Of a DNA stretch of 64,000 nucleotides, positions 21,701-32,021 are shown piece by piece. Position 1 is the stretch's first letter, and the number at the start of each line of letters is the position of its first letter. This stretch comes from Cinnamomum chago (Eukaryota; Streptophyta; Magnoliopsida; Laurales; Lauraceae): contig CP142452.1 of the NCBI GenBank assembly GCA_038049695.1, positions 76,578,501 through 76,642,500 on the forward strand, read 5' to 3'. Under the pieces are notes generated by a model, which made no database searches, was not told where the DNA came from, and was given only the letters and a program-made list of their open reading frames with translations. Both the position numbers and the translations under genes were made by a program.

Positions 21701-22158
21701 AAGGAAGTAAAATACATAGAAAAAAATCAGATCTCAGACACTAAATAAACATCAGATCACAGGTCAAACATACAGCCAAGATAACTCTCTCAAAAACGAA
21801 CGGTCTTTCAGATCAAACATACAGATAATGAACCAGATCTAAGTCAGAAAAGAAGCAAAATCCAGATCTAACAAATATCCAAGATCTACAGCCAACAGAA
21901 ACCAGAAATCATCAAAATAAAGATCGAAACCGATGAAAACTCACCAAAAACGGTGTTGATGGGGTTCATGGCGACCTGATTCTTGGCAGCATCTCCAATG
22001 AGACGCTCCGAGTCAGTGAAGGCAACATAGGAAGGGGTGGTGCGGTTCCCCTGGTCGTTTGCGATGATCTCAACACGATCATGCTGCCAAACGCCGACGC
22101 ACGAATACGTGGTGCCTAGATCGATACCGATTGCAGGACCTTCGCCTTTTCCAGCCAT
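18761..22158 (-). CDS. Cytosolic HSC70/HSP70 chaperone, two exons
   Basis: Exon 1 is 21945-22158, exon 2 is 18761-20493; the intron (20494-21944, 1451 bp) has GT and AG ends and splits the Asp codon at residue 72, a position well known in plant HSC70 genes. The product is 648 residues, full length for the family. It carries the three HSP70 signatures: IDLGTTYS (12-19), [12 protein letters not shown] (203-214) and [13 protein letters not shown] (about 341-353). An SBD with [12 protein letters not shown] and a glycine/proline-rich tail ending in IEEVD follow. The EEVD end binds TPR co-chaperones and marks a nucleocytosolic member; there is no transit or ER signal. It acts as an ATP-driven foldase with J-domain partners and exchange factors. 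No frame damage is present. Whether it is constitutive or inducible is uncertain: the intron suggests the HSC70 class, yet the promoter has a clear heat-shock element. Confidence 0.97.
20631..20830. repeat. ~98-bp tandem duplication in HSP70 intron
   Basis: Two diverged direct copies starting ACTGAAAA (about 20631 and 20728), each containing ATATCAAACAAA-like, AAAAAGAAAATT and AATATGGCACACCTCA segments. Non-coding. Confidence 0.65.
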
Positions 22159-22272
22159 CGATCTACAACAAGAAAATCGAATCGACAATCGAAAGACTAA
22201 GAGAACTAAGCAGCAACAAGAGAAACGGCGCTAGGGTTTCTCTTTTTTCTTCTAGGTTTCGAAGAGTAACGT

Positions 22273-22337
22273 CTATTTATAGAGGTTTTCTCACGCGCTC
22301 CTTCGAGTCACGGACTTTCTAGAAGTTTCCGTTCGAA
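22273..22337 (-). promoter_or_regulatory. HSP70 promoter: TATA box and heat-shock element
   Basis: On the minus strand a TATAAATAG box (22273-22281) lies about 115 bp before the start codon. About 36 bp further upstream is GAAACTTCTAGAA (22317-22329), a perfect three-unit heat-shock element (GAAnnTTCnnGAA), with an additional TTCGAA at 22332-22337. Looser GAA/TTC units continue at 22371-22383. This arrangement predicts heat-shock-factor control. Confidence 0.85.
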
Positions 22338-22383
22338 GTCGGCCGTTGATTTCAAAAGATCAACGGTGGAGAAACGTTCCGAA

Positions 22384-25290
22384 TTTAATGGACGTCAGCA
22401 AATGTAGTTTTTCTTGCATCTCTCGTTCCTTCCCTTGTTGTTTACGGAGGCGAGGAAAAAGACCTAGAAAGGACAGTTGTCGTGTCGACGATGTTATTCT
22501 TGGGCCCAGCAAGCCTTAGTCGGCTGGGTTTGGAATAAAAAAAAAAGGGTCGGTTTCGGGTCAACTCCGTGGTGTGTCATGACTCATGACCCAACTTGGG
22601 ATGGTTTAGGGGATGATACTCCAACCCGGATTAGAATTAAAGATATCAACCAAGGTCAGCATTCAATTCCAGGCCCAAATGCTTATGTGCTTATGTGCCA
22701 TTAGCGTCGTAAATGGGTCTCCGATTATTCGGACGTTTCGACCCGTTAAAAATTAACTTTTGGTCCTTATTTAGGCCCTAATAAGTAAATAAGTCAAAGT
22801 CCGATTCCACCTTGGTTCAAACCCGTGGACCCGAGACATGACATATGACCTCAATTTTCAAAAATCTCTCCCAAAAACCATATTTTTCTTAATATCATTC
22901 TTTACCTAAATCCGGACCCGAATCCAGACCCATCTCATTTATGATTTTGGTTCCGATTTCAAAGCCAAGAAACTAATTTCACCTTATTCTTAACGGTTTC
23001 AGTTCCGATACCACCTTGGACCCGGATCCGAACCAACCCGTTTACAATCCTATGTGCTGAAAAGGTTATTGTATTATAAAATGGGGGCCCATGGTACAGT
23101 CCCCTTTTAACACATTTGATCCAACGGTTCATTTAATTCGAATGGATACCCGAAACCAATAATAAGATTATATGGAGTAAAAAAAAAAACATACTTGTTT
23201 GACATATTTTCTAGTTCATAATCATCTAATAATGATGTAGTGGTCTACCAAAAATGATGATTAGCGGCTACTCCTTTATTTCTCAAAATTAAAAGAAATT
23301 TCTTAAAGCTTTAATCTAGGGAGACATGGGCCGGCCCTGGTCGCAGCAATTTCAGGTGTTAAAAATATTTCGGTTGGGGTCGTTTTTCTTTTAAACATAG
23401 AGTGTGAAGATGGGATTAACATATGTAAACTTCACATATACACATGTGATATGTATTATTATGTTCGTTTGAAAGTACAATTTTCCCATGTATAAATGTT
23501 GAATGGAAGACTCGATACGTAAAATCTTCACTAATCTCGAAATTTATGAAGATTGCACAATTCTTTTTATCCCTTTTTGTTCTTTATTTTAGATAAAAAA
23601 ATCATAATAAAACTAACATAAAAATGGGTCGCGCACTTGCACAAGCCAACCCAAACCCAACTGGTTTGGGTCGCAAAAGCTACAGGCACGGCCCAAGCCA
23701 AACCAGGGCCTAAAAAGTCAGGCACGAGGCTGCCCATTTAGTCAGTTGGGCCGGGCTAACCAGGCCTTTTGCCAATTGTTGAATAAAATACACTAAATTA
23801 TAAGCACTCATTAGAAGGGCTGGAATTTGGGCCTTTTGGTACTTTTTCCATGCTCAGCCCAATTAATCAATGGCCCCATTTCTACACCCAAGCCCGGCCC
23901 AAATTGAGCTGGGCCCGGATCGGGCTCAGGCTGGCCCAGCCCATGAACGCCCCTTACACATCTTCTTTTCACTGCCCTTGAAGAAAGAACAATTTGAAGA
24001 AATTACAAGGAGCACCTATCTAATCAAAAAAGAAAAGTCATCAAGTTAGAGGAAGAGACTCGCATCATAGCTTCTAGATCCTTGAGAAATAGATCTTTTT
24101 AAGAGTACACTATGGTCGAGATTGTGACTAGGGTGCATTGTTGGTCATTTCTAGGCCTTGCAAGAGCCTAGTACTATCCAATTTACTCAGAAGTGGATTT
24201 GACAAAAAATTTCTAGCAGCCCAACTTTTCTAAAGATTTGGAATCAAAATACTCTCATCAGTGCATCTGTATTATTTTACACCTATAAACTGGAGGAGTC
24301 ACAGAATAGAGAGAGTGATCGAAGATGAAAAAAGACAACATAGAGAGAGTGATCGGAGCTTCATCTTCGGATCGAACTCGAATCATGTTGGGAGATGGGA
24401 GTGAACAGGTCGTATCTGAAAAGGTACCCACAGCAAGATGGGGGAGGAGGAAATTGTGCTTCCGTTCGCTTGCAGTCGTCTGATGATCTCATCATCCAAC
24501 CCCATCTAGTTCACGATTTCGTCCATTTCACTCAATCAATCATTTCGTTTGTTTCTCCATCTCGATCTTACTCTTCTTTTTCTTTTCTTTTTTTCTTTTT
24601 TTCTTACTATTCTCTGTTGGATTTAATTTGGTTTCGATCTGAAGTGCTGTTTTTGGATGATCTTGTTGTGAGCTTTGGGATCTAGTCCTGAGATCTATCT
24701 AGACCGTTGATGGCATACAGTCTGATGTGGAATGGATCATATTGAAGGAGGACTGCCCTGCCAATGGATGGATGTGACCTCACAATGTGGATTTTTAGGG
24801 ACTCCACGTGTCCATTGTGCGGCAGTAGAACAATGGTCTAGATCTATTTAACTATGTGTGTTTCACACACATGTACAAACACATGGAAATGATCTCCAGC
24901 TTAAAACTTGCCTGGCTGCCACTACGTGAAGCTCATCTCAGGACCTTTTGTGGTGGACTTCGACCACGAGCAGACGAGGAGGGACCACTATTGCAGTTGT
25001 AATATCTTTATCGTAAGTGGACCAATAACAGTTCGCCACGTCATTCAAAAATTTAGATGATTTTTTTTTATTGATTTAAACGTTTAAAACCTTTAAAATT
25101 ACCTAAAATTTTAGATGTCGTGGCGGGCTATTATTGGTTCACTCATAATAAAGGTATAACAACTGCGACGACAGGTGATCCAGACTCATTGGAGATGAGG
25201 ATCACGTCTCTCAAAGTTTAAAAAGAAAACAAAAATGGGATTGTGGACCCCATTTGTAAGGCCTCCAACTATGGAGTCCTTTTCTCGTAC
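22384..25290. other. Intergenic, dispersed repeats
   Basis: No gene I can support. About 22430-22710 resembles 33830-34135 (see findings). About 22740-23065 is a reversed hAT-like GGACCC repeat. About 23600-23950 is rich in GGCCCGGCCC-type motifs. An ORF at 24395-24685 has no recognisable domain. A foldback lies at 24991-25168. Confidence 0.45.
24991..25168. mobile_element. Foldback MITE
   Basis: Arms of about 55 bp: TTGCAGTTGTAATATC...GTGGACCAATAA on the left, TTATTGGTTCACTC...GTATAACAACTGC on the right, diverged but clearly complementary, with an AT-rich centre. I could not define a target duplication. Confidence 0.65.
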
Positions 25291-25831
25291 TGTAACGCCC
25301 CAATTCCGGATACCGATAAAATCGTTCGGATACCCGAAGTTGGCGCGCTACTTCCCGGAAAATCCGAGAACTTCTAAGATCGTAGGCCCGTAGTGAGGTC
25401 CAATTTAAAACTTTTGAACAATATAAACTCAATAGTTAACTTGCGGAAGCATAATAGACAAAGCGGAAGCATTTGGTATCAATATATTTAGATTAAATGT
25501 GAGCAGAACTACAGTCTAGTATTAAAAGGTTCAGTTGTTAATCAAAAGTTAATACATATTGGTTAACTACTCGGCTCACCTACAAAATTCTCTCAAAAAC
25601 CTAAAATAAGATGAGCTCTCAAAACCCAGGTAAATCATCTCCGCCCTCCGGCTCGACATCCGGGTCGGCCGGGCCCCATCCGTAACCTCCGACAATCGGC
25701 GCCTCCACTAGAGCTAGCGCATCCTCGGGGATCTCTAGGTCAATGCCTAAGCACCAAAGAAGGGTCAGATCTAAAAGATCTGGCAAGTCACAGCATACTA
25801 CTAACATAGAACATATATATATCAAATGAAT

Positions 25832-26004
25832 GGGAAATGTTCATATGCATCTATCCCTCACCATAGGGTGAGGGATGCTTCCATAAATGGGGGGTTTCAA
25901 GTACAAAAAAGGACTTTCAAGTACATAGGGTGTACTTGAAACCCCCCATTTAGGGAAGCATCCCTCACCCCATGGTGAGGGATAGATGCATATGAACACT
26001 CCCC
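25832..26004. mobile_element. Foldback MULE-like MITE nested in LTR
   Basis: A 173 bp near-palindrome flanked by a perfect 9-bp duplication CAAATGAAT (25823-25831 and 26005-26013). Arms run from TTCATATGCATCTATCCC to TTTCAAGTACA. Nine-base duplication fits Mutator-type transposition. It must have inserted after the LTR. Confidence 0.85.
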
Positions 26005-27224
26005 CAAATGAATAGAGACAAGTAGATAAATTAAAGAATGACAAGGTAAAGAACTAGGCAGTTGAGCATTTTAATCATAAGGAATCAGGATAAATATAAA
26101 ACATCTAATCTACAACAAAATGACACATTCACACGAGCTGGAATACCGCGGGATATTATGTCGCGGCCCTCCCATACTGAACACAGTTGCGGCGGGAAAA
26201 TCTCATCAGTGCTGAGAATTACTAATCCCGCAAATCACTCATCATCTCATCACACTCATCACTCAAAGATCGAACACGGTATCACACCGTCCGTCTTAAC
26301 CTCACAGCTTATCATGATAGCTTCTCAACACTCATACTAGCTCCTACCGGGGATGATCAGTCCACAAGCTGAGCTTAAATCAACCGAGTGAATGTTAATG
26401 CCGACTCGAGAATAACTCTAAGGGTCTGTGTCTGTCTAGGCTTTGCCTTGCGTGAACAAGGACCTAACAATGTCTCTAAGAGGTCTGTACATCAATCAGT
26501 CTATGGATTATATTCTAAGTCCAAGCCCACTCGTTGGATCCATACCAAGGCCCACCAAATCCGTGGCCTGGTCTAAAACCGTCCAAACGAGGCATCAGAT
26601 CCATTTACTACTGATAAACAGTTCATTCTAATCCATCAAGACTTAAAAACTCAATATAAACTACCTCTTCCAACTAGGGGTGCACATCTCCACACTTAGG
26701 CCCAATAAGGGTCCGCCTAGACACAGACACGGGTCAATGTTCTCCCAAATCACACTATCGGGTCACCTCTAAGATATCCTAGGTTTAGGTCCTCCATTTA
26801 TGTTTAATTAATAGTTAACAGCTACACTAAAGATCTAAGAATGACAGCCATAAACAGAATGAAGTGTGAACTTCAACATATGAATCAATAGGGAAATACA
26901 ATGGTCCAATCCTAGGTAATGGGCCACATTTAGGTTTAGGTCTATCTCCGGTAATTTGATCTCTAAACGAAGTCACTGATGCCATATGATATTGTGTTTG
27001 GTGCTTAGGAAATTAAGGGCATCATTGACAACTCTTAGAGGTCAAATCATCTTAGATTAACAACCAAAACCCTAAGCAGTGGTCCCCGCGAGTCAAGGTT
27101 GAGCCACACCGTTGACTCGGGCTTAGAACATCGATAAACGTTCATTTGGATGGTCAATGGGCCCCACATCTGATCACAACTCCTAAATGTTGAAAACTGA
27201 AAAATCAGGGTTTCCCAGGTGGAC

Positions 27225-27785
27225 CTGAGGTGTAGTGTGCTTGGTTGACCTCCTGGCCTGGTGGATCAACCGAGTGCGCTGAATAATCTGAATCAGGCTT
27301 CCTAGAAAACTTATTTCGTTTCTAAAGGTTCCCAGCGTGTCCGGTCAACCTCCTGGCCTGGGTGATTGACCGCATACACCAAAAACCCTAGAAAGATGGA
27401 TGTCCCACCTTTAAATATTTTCTACTGCAAATCCTAAGTATCAGGTCGATCTGTACATAGAGAGTCTGAGTTTCAAGTGAAAAACCAACTTTCAGTTAAT
27501 TCCTGCAAAAACAGTGTGTACCGGGTCAACCTGGGCAGGGCCAGGTCAACCTGGCTAACTGAAATGGGTTTTTGCAGGAAAAATTAGCTAAGGGTCAGTT
27601 TTTCACAAAATACAGTGTGGCCGGTCAACCAAGGCAGGGCCTGGTCGACCGGGTACACTGCAGGTCGCCCCTGCAGAAAAATAACTAGGAGCCCTCTTTT
27701 TCCATTTCTAGTGTTCCCGGTCGACCAACCTGCAGGCAGGTCAACCGGGTACACTGCAAATTGGCTCCCAGGTCGACCAGGTGCA
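27225..27785. repeat. Array of GGTCRACC dyad motifs in LTR
   Basis: At least eight loosely spaced copies of GGTCAACC/GGTCGACC, usually paired around CCTGGC or CAGG segments and followed by GTACACTG-like sequence (for example 27622, 27643, 27719, 27738, 27771). Similar GGTCGGTCGACCGCC dyads occur in the other solo LTR at about 11460-11610. Function unknown. Confidence 0.6.
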
Positions 27786-28764
27786 CGAAAATTGGGAAAA
27801 ATCCAGTTTCTGCAGATTTCATCTTTTTGATCCATTCTTCCTCCAAGTCATTTCCAATCACCTCCAAACTACATCCAAACAAAGTCAAACACAAATCTAC
27901 TAAAATGCCCATCAATCCATCATCATTTGGACCCATTGATCTTCCAAATGGGGGGTGAAACCCCCATCCATCAATGCCCAATCCACCCAAACATACAATT
28001 AAGCTCAGGTAAAATTTCTAAGACTTAATTAATAACAATCATGAAATGAAACCACAGAAATCAAAGGAAATCAACATACATTCTAAGTTAATAGTAAGGT
28101 GCACTTGCCTTTAGCTTGGGAGAGAAGGTTTTGTAGAGAGAGAGATAGAAGAGAGAATATCCCAATGCAAGAAGAAGAAAAAGACAATGGCTGCAGCTCC
28201 TACTATTCTCCCAGCACACTGAGTAGCTTACTCACAGCTCTAAGGGAGAAATGAGGGAGAGGAAGAAGAGAGGAAATGAGAAGGAATAGTTGCTAGGGTT
28301 TTTCTTGGGAATAGTGTAGTATTTGTAGATTTTGGGGTGAGATTAATGACTAAAATGCCCTTAGGGTTTACATAGGATTAGGGTTAGAGTTAGGGGCTTT
28401 TTGGTCTTTAGGTTAGAAGGTTCTAGATGATGCCCTTTTATCAAAAACCCCCCTATAGTTTACTAAAACTACTAGCTATGGCCTCCCTACACTAATAAAC
28501 CATATAAATACCCAAAACACCCTACTAACAAAATTCATAACTCAACTAAGCTAGTCTAACTACAACTTAGGAAAATCTATCTAATTGCCCTGATTAACCC
28601 CTAATTAGCACAATTAGCTAGTGATTAACATTAATTAATATTAATTAGCATTTAAAATATAAATTAGAGAGCCCAAAAAGGGTGGGGCCTCACACGTACA
28701 GCAAGCAGCCGTCTACTAAAATTTTTTCCATAAAATCCGCAAGAGAATATAAACCTTAACATAT

Positions 28765-29278
28765 ATGTTGGAGGCCATTGATAAGACCGGTAGAGCTACC
28801 GAAAGCACTCCCTTTTAACAATTAGGTGGCAATTCCTAACTTGAAACCTTTACCAAAAAAAGTTCCTAACTTGATACCTTGACCCAACATGAACCCAATC
28901 CGGTAATTTAGGATTTGGGTTGACACATGCAACCCAGCTAACAGGCTAATATATATATATATATATAATGGGTTCAAGTTGTGTCAGTGCTTGCCATTCA
29001 AGTCTTTAACTTGGTTCAACTTGACTCATTTCACCTCATAGGCAATTTGAGATGAGCCCCTTTTCTTCTTGGTTTTGGGGTTTCTAGCCCAATCAATACA
29101 GATCTTTTAGGAAATTTATTCTATTTAAAGTTGATAGTAACTTCTATATCTTAGATAGTCAATCACACATGATTCAATCCCGATCCATTGCCAATAATTG
29201 ACATGAGGAGAAACGCCATTAGTACATTAAAAAAGCGTACTTTTAACATAAAAACAACACTAACATTAGTACATATAA
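28765..29278. repeat. LecRK 3'-flank duplicated block (copy 1)
   Basis: Shares ordered segments with about 46590-46870: GTAGAGCTA, GGCAATTCCTAACT, GGTTGACA, GGGTTCAAGT and a CTTGCCATTCAA run. This shows that the duplication that made the two receptor kinases includes several hundred bases downstream of them. An AT microsatellite lies at about 28951-28966. Confidence 0.7.
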
Positions 29279-32021
29279 TCAACGGGCCCCAGAGAGGACA
29301 GACTCCATAATCACAGATTGGTCTGGCTTGTTGAGATCAATAAAAGAAACATTGCCATGTTCCAGTTCTGAAATACATATGGTAAAACCATCAGGTGACA
29401 ATTCAGGAAGAGAAACATCACCATCTAGGAACTGCATGACTTGCCGCATGCTCGGCCTACACTTCGGTAAAGGGTGTGAGCAAAGCAAACCAAGCTTTAG
29501 CACCAACTCCATCTCTTCCAATGCATAACCATCTCCTAATTTTGCATCTGCCGAATCAAGAATCGTCCCTTTCCTCCAGCAGTCTAACACCCAATCCACC
29601 AATATCAATTCCTCTGGGGGAGCCCTCCCCTCTATTGGCCTCCTCCCACAAGCAACTTCAAGCATGAATACCCCAAATGCAAACACATCTGTACTTGTAG
29701 TCGCCTTGCCAGTTCTAGTGAGTTCCGGTGCAAGATAACCAAGAGTACCTGCTAATAGAAAAATTAATGCAACATGATAAAAACTTCCATGAAAAAGCTT
29801 TTAGTTAATTCTGACCGTGCTAAACAATTAGTTTTAGTTTTATTAGGTGGTGTGGTTTGGCAATTCTATCTTTTTGTCCATTAGCGTGTTAGAAAAAAGT
29901 TTATGTGAATGTTCGGCTGGATCACCTTTTTAACATCTTTGGGTTTGGCAAATTTTTTATTTAACTTTTTTTTCTTAATTAATTTACAAGTTTCGATATA
30001 TATCCTTTTTCTAAGCCAGTTTGACACTTTATTAGATTAGTAAAAATCAAATAAAACTTCCATTTTTCAAACAAAGGATTACATTAATAGCACTTTAATT
30101 CACAATGCCCCTATCTTTTTCAAAAAAAAAAAAAAAAGTAAAAAGGCAATATCCTTTCACCACTAAAAAAAAAAAAAAAAAAAACTCTACTTTTCTATAG
30201 AAAAATTAAAAATAATTTTATAATAATCAACTAAAAATAAAATACTATCATAACCCCATTAAATTTTATTCTGTTTTAATTTGATGCTTTCCTACACTTT
30301 ATTTTACATGTAAAATTACCAAGAAGGGTATGCCAACCCATATAATTTTTACTAAATGTAAATTATATTTTTATTTAAATAAAAATCATATGTATCAAAC
30401 CGTCTATTTGTTCTAGCGTCCATGCGAAATAGCTATAATCCAAAATTTTGATTCCTCAAAATCTTTTACCTGCAACGCGGGTCGTTTGAAGGTCGGTTCC
30501 ATGTTGATGCAGTCGCGCAAGACCAAAATCTCCCAATCTTCCTTGCAACTCACTGTCCAACATGACATTACTGGACTTAATATCTCTGTGGAGAACAACT
30601 TGCTCCCATTCTTCATGCAAATACACTAGTCCTGAAGCGACACCTTTGATTATTCTAAATCTTCTACCCCAGTTCAGAGATGACTTTGGTTGGTCAAAGA
30701 TGAACTTGTCAAGACTGCCTTTGGGCATGAGATTATACACTAACAGGAGCTCTCCTTTGTGTCGGCAATAACCACGGAGAGGTACCAAATTCCGGTGCCG
30801 GAGCCTGCCCAGGCTAACTATCTCGGCAATGAACTCCTTTATCCCTTGGCGCGATTCATGGGATATTCTCTTCACAGCCACTTTGGTTTTCGAGTTTGGT
30901 AGGATGCCTTTGTACACCCTACCAAAACCGCCACGCCCAAGAAGCTGTTTGTCTGTGAAGCCATTGGTGGCTTCGTTTAGGTCCTCGTATGCAATCCTGT
31001 GAGTCCCATATTCAAGCTCCCAGTCTTCCACTCCTTGTGCAGAAATCAATCTCTTTAAGTTGACGAAAATGGTGACAGAGACGGAAACTAACACACAGAC
31101 CAGTGCAAGTACAGGGACCCCAACTTTCTCCGCATCTTTTGATTTATTTTTAGATTCTTGTTTCCATGGAAGGGTAGGAAGACTTGAAGTATTAAGTTCT
31201 TGTGCTTTTCCTACCATGCAAAAGCTCCATCCCAAGACGCAGTGAGATGCTGTAAGTATCCCAGTAGATGCAGCGAAACCCACATACATGTCGTCAAGGA
31301 TGATAGGAGAAAGATCAATATGCAAAGACAGGAGAGGAAGGTGGGGTTTACTCACGTTGATGGGAAACAATGTTACATTAAGTTGTTTTGCAAGTCCATC
31401 ATATTCGATCGAAATCTGCATCGGATCACCGCTTCTAAGGCTCAAGTTCTTGAACCCACCATTTTCATCAGAAAAATAAGCTGCAGGAGCGGATTTGATA
31501 GACTTCAATCCATTGATATCAACTCCGACGTGGTTATCATCGATATCTTCAAATTCAAGGTTCAGTATGATGTCTAGTTCAATGGCGACTATATGATTGG
31601 ATGGAAGTCCATTAGTAGTATTACTGAAGAGGCCCAGATATTGAGAGGGTAGTGCTCCGATGAGATTATTCGAAGGAGAGATGACGAAGGCCATTCCGTG
31701 GCCGCCCATGGTAGGATACTGTGGGTGAATTGCGAAGATGAAATTAGTCGAGAAAGAGAAAACATCACCGTTTGTGGTGTTCTTGAACCGAAGAGGAGCC
31801 GGGTAGAAATGATGGCGGGCCTGGAATCTGGTCTTATCTGCATCGGTATGTGTTGTGATCTCTGTCCCTGTAGTATCTGCATCGGTGAGTATGTTAAGGC
31901 CGTCGACTGTGATTTCGGCTGTGCCATTTGTACTGATGAAGGCGTTGGTGATGGAGTTGCCAGACGGAGAGGCTAAGAGCTGCTTGACAAAGAGAAGAAA
32001 TACCACGAACTTTGGAAACAT
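29279..32021 (-). CDS. L-type lectin-domain receptor kinase (LecRK), copy 1
   Basis: Two exons, 30470-32021 and 29279-29748, with a 721-bp GT-AG intron splitting the Gly codon of VAG|TLGYLAPE. The product is 673 residues. In order: signal peptide (1-18), legume-lectin ectodomain (about 22-275) with the metal-site motif ELDIILNLEFEDIDDNHVGVDIN, one transmembrane helix (about 301-321), then a kinase. Kinase motifs are GRGGFGRV (362-369), VAVKR with Lys384, HRDIKSSN (478-485), DFG (498-500) and APE (524-526), so it is complete and of RD type. From family knowledge such plasma-membrane receptors sense extracellular nucleotides, cell-wall state or pathogens; the ligand here is unknown. ELDI replaces the usual ELDT at the metal site. 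Most LecRK genes lack introns, so the kinase intron is notable and is shared with the paralogue at 47818. Confidence 0.93.

Larger units (their letters stand above)
25291..28694. mobile_element. Solo LTR, 3.4 kb, with TSD CGTAC
   Basis: Begins TGTAACGCCCC and ends GGGGCCTCACA, flanked by CGTAC at 25286-25290 and 28695-28699. As with the LTR at 9984, the termini form an imperfect inverted repeat and the last 100 bp are rich in ATTAATTA motifs. No internal gag/pol and no partner LTR. It contains a nested MITE (25832-26004), an array of GGTCGACC-type dyads (about 27225-27785) and a minus-strand acidic ORF (25619-25825). It ends about 65 bp before the sequence shared by the 3' flanks of the two lectin kinases. 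Confidence 0.85.

Noticed and set aside
24395-24685. Possible gene at 24.3-24.7 kb (GC-richer ORF before a T-rich tract)
   Set aside because: No domain, no convincing exon continuation; could be a repeat-derived 5' region.
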